Source: Malania oleifera (Eukaryota; Streptophyta; Magnoliopsida; Santalales; Ximeniaceae). From it: DNA of 64,000 nucleotides. The stretch spans positions 71,040,848 through 71,104,847 of the forward strand of contig NC_080427.1 in NCBI RefSeq assembly GCF_029873635.1, read 5' to 3'. Position 1 is the stretch's first letter; the number at the start of each line of letters is the position of its first letter. Of the stretch, positions 57,260 through 64,000 are shown piece by piece. The position numbers and the translations under genes are program-made. The notes beneath the pieces were generated by a model that saw only the letters and a list, made by a program, of their open reading frames with translations, did no database searches and was not told where the DNA came from.

Positions 57260-57605
57260 GAGGGTTCGAGCGACCGAACCTATGCCGTGTAAAGCGGCTC
57301 GGATAACCGAACAAGTCAACATGTTGACTTAGCTTCGGACGACTGACCCTCTTTTGAACGTATCTTCCTCGGGCACCTAAATGCTTGTCAGAGCACTTTT
57401 CAACTATTCGGGCGACCGAATGTTTACGTTCAAATAGAGGCTCAGGCGACCGAACTCTAAGTCGGGCACCCGAAATGTCGAACAAAAGCTACTGACTTTT
57501 GTTCGGCCGATCGAGCCACAATTCGGGCACCCGAAGCTCTTAGAGTTGGATTTTTGGCTATATCTATTCGGGCACCCGATCTTATGACTGGGCAATCGAA
57601 CCTCG
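57260..57605. repeat. Array of TTCGGGCACCCGAA-type palindromes in LTR B
   Basis: About ten variants: GCGACCGAACC, TTCGGGCGACCGAATG, TCGGGCACCCGAAAT, TTCGGCCGATCGAG, TTCGGGCACCCGAAGC and TTCGGGCACCCGATC. It mixes the centres seen separately in LTRs A (TCGA) and D (GCAC). The TATA box follows at 57729. Confidence 0.85.
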
Positions 57606-59296
57606 CAAGTTAAAAATATTTTTACTGATTTTTAAATGGGATAAACTGGGTTAATTTTCTTAATGGCTTTTGAAACAACTTTAATTATACCCATTTAGTC
57701 CCCAACGGTCATAATTTTGCCCTTGCCTATATATATCCTCTCATTTGCAAAATTAAGGGGGGATTAGAAAGATCATTAAGCAAAAACACTCTCAACTCTC
57801 AAAATCCTCAAAATCCTATATTAGCCAAATATTTCTTCAAAACACTCACATACTCCTCATTCTCTTTCTCTAAGCATTGTGAGTATTTTTATAAGACTAT
57901 TGTGCTTAAATCTCTCTCGCTTATACTCTCTCTTGGTATATTGATTGATTGATTTTATTTGAGAGTATAGCCTAAAAGTACTTCCACCGATTTCATTTGA
58001 TAAATCTAGTGTGGAAAGACTTTGAGGGTTTTTGGTTCTTGCATTATTGTTGCAAGTTACCTAAACCTAGATTTTGTGCGCAAAAATATTTTCTCAAAAA
58101 GCTTGTCTTTCAAATAATTCCATTGTGCTTTACACATTGAAATATACTATTGAGTTCGTTTGATTTACCTTGCTTGGCATATTTGAAACCCTGATCTGAT
58201 ATTGTGACATTCAAATATTGTGGTTCAAATCTTGCTTAGATAAACACTCAAGATCTAGACTGAAAATATATACTTGATTGAGTGGTTAGCACACTTTAAG
58301 AGCACTGAGCATATTTACATATCATTCGTGCTTACATTATTGACTGACCTATATTGGTGCATACATATGCTTGTGTTGAAGCGCATTTCCGTGTACAAAC
58401 ATTTTTTATACACATTGGTTGTATTTCAGGCACGGGCCTGAAGAAGGAGACTAGCCCTGTGGAATAGTCCCGGATTGGCTTAGACCCGGTTAGGAAAGCT
58501 AGATGCGTCATCCTATTAAGGCGTGTCGATTGAGGTCAGCCCCTTGAATTGACCTGGTTGTATTAGGTGCCGCTTCACCCGTTTAAGTGAGCATTATAGT
58601 GGGAATCTTTGTGCCGGTGTGGCCAAGGCGGGGACGTAGGCACAGTTGGCCGAACCCCGATAACATATCGTGCGTGTTCTTTATTTTTTGGCATTTTACA
58701 TTTATTGCATGTGTATGTTTGTCTGATGATTGCATAGACTAACCCTAGACTAAATTACATTGTTGATAAAATCAGTAGACCTAGGCAACAAATTTTAAAT
58801 ACCCAATTCATCCCCGCTCTTGGGGTTGCACCATAACTATCAAAAGAAAATAATTGGAGAAAAAAAAACTTGAAACTTGAAGATAGACGATTCAAGTAAG
58901 AGGAGGAAAGCAAAGATTGTTAAGAGGTTAGAAGAATCATTGCTTCCAAATGGCAAGGCAAGTTTTTAACCTTCATACTAATTGCATGATTTCATGAGTT
59001 TGGCATGCATAAATGATTAAGTTATAAATTTTCTTTTTGTATGTGTTAAAATTGTTTTATGGTTTTCTTCATATGCAAGATAAATATTCAATCTTTTTTT
59101 ATCTCTATATGGTAAAGTTTTAGTTTCTAGGATACTTTTTTACACCAAAGGAGGCTTTTTTAAGCATGCTTGGGGTGTGTGTGTGTTCTTGGGGAAGCCA
59201 AGTATGGTTGACTCTAAGTTTAGGGTTTTGGTTTGAGGTCATGCTTGTGTATGGGTAGCCCTGAGTCTTTGAAGATTTAAAAAACTAGAAAAATAA

Positions 59297-59297
<1 letters not shown>

Positions 59298-59360
<63 letters not shown>
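59298..59360. repeat. (GA)n microsatellite
   Basis: About 63 bp of GA within the old first LTR. The Leu/Ser ORFs on the minus strand are caused by it. Confidence 0.92.
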
Positions 59361-59365
<5 letters not shown>

Positions 59366-59729
59366 AGGGTTTCAAGGGTGCATAACAAGGTTTTGAAGGT
59401 CTTAATGGCCCAAACACAATTAGAAGATAACAAACACGTGTTTGGAAGGTGAGAAAACATCTAGAATATAAAGAACTCTTATCATGGCCATTATTGTCGG
59501 TGATGGCCAACCATGGTTTATAGGTTATGTTTTTGTAGGTTTGAGGCTTTTTTGAGGGTCGAGGAAGCATCATCAAAGTAAGGGGAGTCAAATAGTGGTG
59601 TTGGGGCAATTTTCACCGTCAGGACAGGCTAAAAAATGAGGGCTTCAATATTAGGGTTACAACATCATTTCTATTTTACACTCAAGCATGTGTTACACAC
59701 ACCTACACTCACTTAAAATGATCTAGCTC

Positions 59730-59771
59730 TGGACCAGTCAATTGGTCCATACAAATTGATTGACCGGTCCA
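59730..59771. promoter_or_regulatory. Inverted repeat TGGACCAGTCAAT / ATTGACCGGTCCA
   Basis: Thirteen-base arms with one mismatch around a 16-base centre. The same inverted repeat, shorter, is at 5115-5141 in the Ogre-like LTR. Function unknown. Confidence 0.65.
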
Positions 59772-59915
59772 CCATTTATTTATTTATTTATAGATATTTA
59801 TTTGTTTTTAATAAATATGTTTGAAGTTTAGAAATCAATAAAAAATGGTTCGTCATTGCAAAAAAAATCGAAAAACATGTAAAAGTAGCCAAAAAAAATC
59901 CTTCTTATTTTAAAT

Positions 59916-60161
59916 CCATTTTATTATTTTATTTATTATTTATTTATATTTTCATTAATTTAACTTTCTTTAATTTAAAAATTGGTCTTCTTATAAGTTT
60001 TTGCTTAGTATGCAGCATTAAATTTTTAGGGATTTTATCCATTTTATTAATTTATTTATTATTTATTTATATTTTCATTAATTTAACTTTCTTTAATTTA
60101 AAAATTGGTCTTCTTATAAGTTTTTGCTTAGTTTGCTGCATTAAATTTTTAGGGATTTATT
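59916..60161. repeat. 123-bp tandem duplication in the old first LTR
   Basis: Two almost identical copies start at 59916 and 60039 (CCATTTTATTA...TTTTTAGGGATTT). Near-identity in an otherwise heavily diverged LTR means that the duplication is recent. Confidence 0.9.
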
Positions 60162-61198
60162 TTTAGGGTTTAGGTTTTTCTTAGGGTTTTTTAATCTTTT
60201 ATTAGAATATTTTATAACATTTTTATATTTTCTTCTAATTCTAGCCTTATAGATTGTTAAAAAATCCAAAACCAATTACTGAAAATTCTTATAAAATACC
60301 AAAATTTTCCTAATAAATTTTTGTTGTGTTTTTGGGGTGTTTTGGTCCTTGTTTGTATTTTAATTAGGGTTTGAGGAGTAAAAGCACGAGAAATGGTGAA
60401 TTTTAATGGTAATCCGGTGCTTGTTGCATATGAAGTTCTCCATTCACGAAAACGAAATGTTAAAATTGAGCTTAAACATAGTTAACTTGCATGAGAAACC
60501 ACTTTTGTTTGATTTGGTTAGAGATATTCATGCTAGCTTGAATTGCTTAATATTGTCTTAATGATATGTGATATTCTTATGCATGTGATATAATTGAGCC
60601 TTTGGTAAAATAATATTTGAACCTTTTATTTGAATTATGAATTAATTGGATGAATGGAAATTTAAAGAACACTTTAATTAAAGAATTTGATGATGAACAC
60701 AATAAGGGGACACAATAGCACTCCTTATTAGTTTTTTAGAGGTAAGGGAAGTCTTGCATTCTAAATCAGAATACCATGGGAATGCAAGGCCGAACAATAT
60801 CTAAAGGTCTGGTAATCTTAATAAAATAAAGGACAATAATAATGAATTGGTGATCATATTTAGCTTAGCAAATGCATTCGTAAAATGGGCGGGTAGGGTG
60901 TGCTAGTACCTTCCCTTTGCATAAATGCACTTTCAAAGTTAAACTTTGGTTTGTAGACTTTCAATCAGTTGTTTGGACCCTGGGGATAGTTAGTTGACCA
61001 AATTAATATTAGTAGTAATTAAATATGTGTTCTAACCTCACTTGGGACAAAAGTAGGTTAGTGATGACTCCATTGTCTTTTTTTTTTTACCCACATCTTA
61101 TCCCCCAAATACTAATTTCACATTTTAAGCTTACCATTCGTGTCAAGAAGGTTCAAAGATTCACCTTGATAGAGGTGAACATTTGGAATGTGTTGACA

Positions 61199-61324
61199 AC
61201 TTGGCGACTCCAATGGAGACAATTGAAAGTTGAGCCGAAATCGCAATAAATCCATTAATTGTCCTTGTGTTTTCTTAATAAGCATGCCGTCATGCTCCAT
61301 GGGTTTGGGAAATCTTAAGCTTAA
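61199..61324 (+). other. 126-bp internal region of the old element
   Basis: It holds the primer-like site TGGCGACTCCAATGGAGA at 61202-61219 and ends GGGAAATCTTAAGCTTAA before the second LTR. There is no room for any gene. Confidence 0.55.
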
Positions 61325-61705
61325 TGTAGACATCTAATTTTGTTTGACTTGAAATTAATTGTAAAACAAGAGAGTCTAATTGAAGTTTACCTCCCCTTTC
61401 TCTTAGTCTTTCTTCATAAAATTCAAACTTGAACCCTTAATTGCACTTTTAAGGCTTAATTAAGCCTTTATTGACTTAATTGGGGAGTTATCCAAGATAA
61501 ATATAAGCTCCTATCCTTGGGAGAACTTTCTCTTGTTGCCAAAAGCGCTATTTAGGATAAAGAAGGGTTTTTCTTGTTCTAAAAGGGCATTTTTGGAATT
61601 ATAAGATTAGATCAAACTCCCTTGCTTCTTTATAAATAATAAGCTATAGGTCTTGCAAAAGGACATAAAAAAAAGGAATCAGAGTGAATGGTCACTCCAA
61701 GGGGG

Positions 61706-61708
<3 letters not shown>

Positions 61709-61738
<30 letters not shown>
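61709..61738. repeat. (GA)n microsatellite
   Basis: About 30 bp of GA in the second old LTR. The remaining LTR2 sequence to 63165 is non-coding. Confidence 0.9.
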
Positions 61739-61739
<1 letters not shown>

Positions 61740-63165
61740 AAAAGAAGAATCGAGGAGAAAGAAAGAAAGAGGAAGATAAAGGAGGAAAGCTTGAAACTTA
61801 TAGATTAAAGATTCAAGCTAAGAGAAGGAAATGTTCATTTAGAGGTTGGAGAGACCATAATCCTAAGAAAAGCAAGGTAAATCTCTTATAAAATCCCCCT
61901 TTGTGTATTTCATGACTTTAAGTGTGCATAATCGATTAGATTTCATAATCATCCTATTTGTATGTCAAGGGTGATATTTTTTATGTTCTCTCTTATGCAT
62001 GAGACAAAAGCAGCTGCAATCTTTGTTGCAAATATTGTGTTAAAATCTTGATTTCTAGGGTTTGATTTGCACATGACTGTCTATTAGAACATGTTCAAGG
62101 GTATTTTTTGGTTTAAGAATAGGTTAATCTAGGGTTTATAGGAAAATAATCCAAAAGTTGGGATTTTGAGGTCATACTTGTCTCTAGGGCTAGGATAGGA
62201 TAAGAAGAGCTAGAAAGAATAGAGAACAAAAATATTAAGTATACGTGGGAAAGAGACAAGAGAGAAGAGAGTTAGAAAAGAAGCCATTTTTTGTGTGCAT
62301 GAATTAATAACAAGGCCAAAGTAGAGTGAAGGAAGTCTTAAGGGTTAAAATAAGAAAAAAAATTGCATAAAAGAAGCATGCAAATATGTTAAGTTGTCAT
62401 CGACACCATTATCGCTAACGATGGTCAGCCAAGTAATAATAGTTGTGATTTTGGGAGATTTTCAGCCATGCTTTTGATCTAAAAAGGTTTTTGGGGGCAT
62501 AGATGGCTCGAACGATGGTGGTCTAATGCAAAAAGGGTGTTGGAGGAGGCTAGAATGAGAAGTGGAAGCTTACAACGTTGTTAGGATTCCAATAACTCAT
62601 TGGAGTGTGGCCAAAGAAATCAACAACCTTGCATGCATTCCCCATGCATGCATCATGTGCATAGCACATATGATACTTTAAAAAGTCCACTCAAATCAGT
62701 TGACTAGTTTATGCATTAAAAAAATTATTTTAAACTACAAAAATTGATAAAAAAATTTTAAATTAAAAAATTTTCTAAAAAAAGGAGATAACCATGAAAA
62801 AATCCTTTTCCTAAAACCATTTTCTTAATTTATTTTATTTATTATTTATTTCTAAATTTTGTTTAATTTGATTATTTCTAATTAAAAAATATTTTCATTT
62901 CAAGTTTTCAGAGAGCTTTTTGTTTATTAATTTCAAGGGACTCCTTTGTAATCTTTAAGGATTGTTCAGGTTGATTTTTGTTCTATTTAACTATTTTCTA
63001 TTAGTTTTCTTATATTTTCTTATAGTTTTAGTCTTTATAAATTGATAAAAATTCATAAAAAATATATATAAAAATAAAAATTCCATTGAGTTTTTAGTTT
63101 TGTTTTTATGGTTTTTCAAGTGTCTTGAAGTCATTTGCGTCCTAATTTGAGTATGAAAGTCAAAG

Positions 63166-64000
63166 TGTTGACCCTATGGGTTATATCCTGGTTTTGATAA
63201 TGACAAATACTCAAGTATTTAATGGTTGACTAGTTCATGTGCAAGTTTATATTAGCAGATATATTGATAGCACGTGAAAGCTTGAAGCCTGAAGACCTTG
63301 AAGATTAGTTGATGTTGTAACTTATATTATCATTCAATTTGGGTCTGTAATAGTAAATAGGAAAAAGGTCTGTGATATTTAATGCATATCATGCATGTAG
63401 GAACTACAAGCTCAAAGACCTTAGAATGACTCTAGGTCCCTACACAAAATCATGACCTTAGAAAGATCTTAGGGATCACCCTTCGGTCGACCAGCACTGG
63501 ATTTTTTTGGTGTCCTAAAGAAGACCTAGACTGACCTTAGGACTCCCTATAATTTATAAAAATATGCCCTATAGTCTTAAACATTAATCATTATATAAAC
63601 ATGGTTACTATACATAGGGAATAGAACCGAAATGCATTAAAAATGCATGTTCAATCGACCATACCTTCACAATGTAAATCTGTTGGTCGACCGAACCGGT
63701 CAAGCAGTCAACATTTTGACCATAGCTCGGTCGACCGTATTGTACCAAGTTCATATGACTTGGTCGACCGAACTCCCACTGAGTCAACATTTGATTCCTC
63801 GGTCGATCGACCAAATTTAAATGGGCAATACCCTGGTCGACTGAACCCCCACGTGGGAGAATCCAATGCCCTGTTTAACCGAACTTCATAGTTCAAAATC
63901 ACTTGGTCGACCAAACTGCGCGAAAATGGACAAATCACCTTGGAACCCTATTGTCTAGTTGACAGAACTTCTAGTTCAAATTTTATCTGGTCAATCGAAC
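63166..64000 (+). mobile_element. LTR C (copia-like), start only, runs off window
   Basis: It starts TGTTGACCCTATGGGTT with TTTTGATAATGACAAATAC, like LTR B, and interrupts the second old LTR. The left duplication would be CAAAG (63161-63165). About eleven GGTCGACCGAAC variants run from 63483 to the end; the TATA box lies beyond the window. It is closer to LTR A than to B or D in palindrome type. Confidence 0.8.

Larger units (their letters stand above)
54558..58842 (+). mobile_element. Solo LTR B (copia-like), split by solo LTR G
   Basis: It runs from TGTTGACCTTATTGGTC to AACTATCA, flanked by AAAGA at 54553-54557 and 58843-58847. Without the nested 2220 bp it is 2065 bp. It matches A and D: TTTTGATTATGACAAATA, palindromes (57260-57605), TATATATA (57729), CGGGCCTGAAGAAGGAGACT and ACCCAATTCATCCCC. 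The terminal CA is kept. Confidence 0.85.
54090..64000 (+). mobile_element. Old LTR element with long LTRs and a 126-bp internal region (runs off window)
   Basis: The first LTR spans 54090-61198 (about 2819 bp without inserts) and begins TGCAGACATATAATTT. The second begins TGTAGACATCTAATTT at 61325 and continues to the window end. They align in order for more than 1.8 kb, including AATTGCACTTTT, GTTGCCAAAA, TTGTTCTAAAAGG and CTTGAAACTT, but with heavy divergence. Between them is a primer-like site, TGGCGACTCCAATGGAGA (61202-61219), whose first ten bases equal the Ogre-like site. No coding sequence. It is probably an internally deleted Tat/Ogre relative. The left duplication would be AGCAA (54085-54089); the right end is outside the window. 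Confidence 0.65.

Noticed and set aside
59239..59609. Leu/Ser repeat ORFs on the minus strand
   Set aside because: They are caused by the (GA)n tract at 59298-59360.

Overview
This window is nuclear DNA of a flowering plant, most likely a eudicot; I cannot name the species. The evidence is one intact intron-containing gene of the plant-specific ALFIN-LIKE (AL) family, set in intergenic DNA made almost wholly of plant-type transposable elements: Ogre/Tat-like and chromovirus LTR elements, copia-like solo LTRs, TRIMs, Tourist and hAT-like elements, and LINE/RTE remnants. I found no rRNA or tRNA gene, no CRISPR array and no bacterial-style operon.

Layout. 1-4282: AT-rich intergenic DNA with a (GA)n tract, short tandem repeats, a foldback element, a TRIM carrying a SINE-like insertion, and a long hairpin. 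4288-22327: a complete 18-kb minus-strand LTR element with 6-kb LTRs, target duplication ATACC, a Tat/Ogre-type primer site and a degraded gag, but no recognisable pol; it sits in a Tourist-like element. 22333-26770: an RTE scrap, then a degenerate tandem array of about 250-bp period split by solo LTR A. 26870-38040: the AL gene on the minus strand in five exons, encoding 240 residues; its third intron is 9.1 kb and full of transposon debris. 38580-38871: a TRIM-like relic about 540 bp upstream of the AL start. 39290-54085: an AT-rich tandem array invaded by LTR D (minus), which holds a complete but dead chromovirus (41409-51438), which itself holds a copia-like solo LTR (45054-46733). 54090-64000: a very old element whose two LTRs are only 126 bp apart; its first LTR holds solo LTR B, which holds chromovirus-like solo LTR G, and its second LTR is entered by copy C, which runs off the window.

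Every insertion I call complete has matching 5-bp target duplications that I read directly (ATACC, ATTTG, TTATA, ACAAC, GAGAG, AAAGA, ATCTA). Removing nested inserts gives LTRs A, B and D nearly equal lengths (2058, 2065 and 1979 bp), an independent check on the boundaries.

The most interesting unexplained structure recurs across otherwise unrelated LTR families: dense arrays of short CpG-rich palindromes of the type GGTCGACCGAAC, TTCGGGCACCCGAA or TTCGTCGACGAA, each just upstream of the LTR TATA box. The second is a 22-copy, 40-bp repeat at the 3' end of the Ogre-like internal region, in which each unit can fold into a hairpin and some arms appear to co-vary. The only gene likely to act for the host is the AL gene, a predicted nuclear reader of methylated histone H3.
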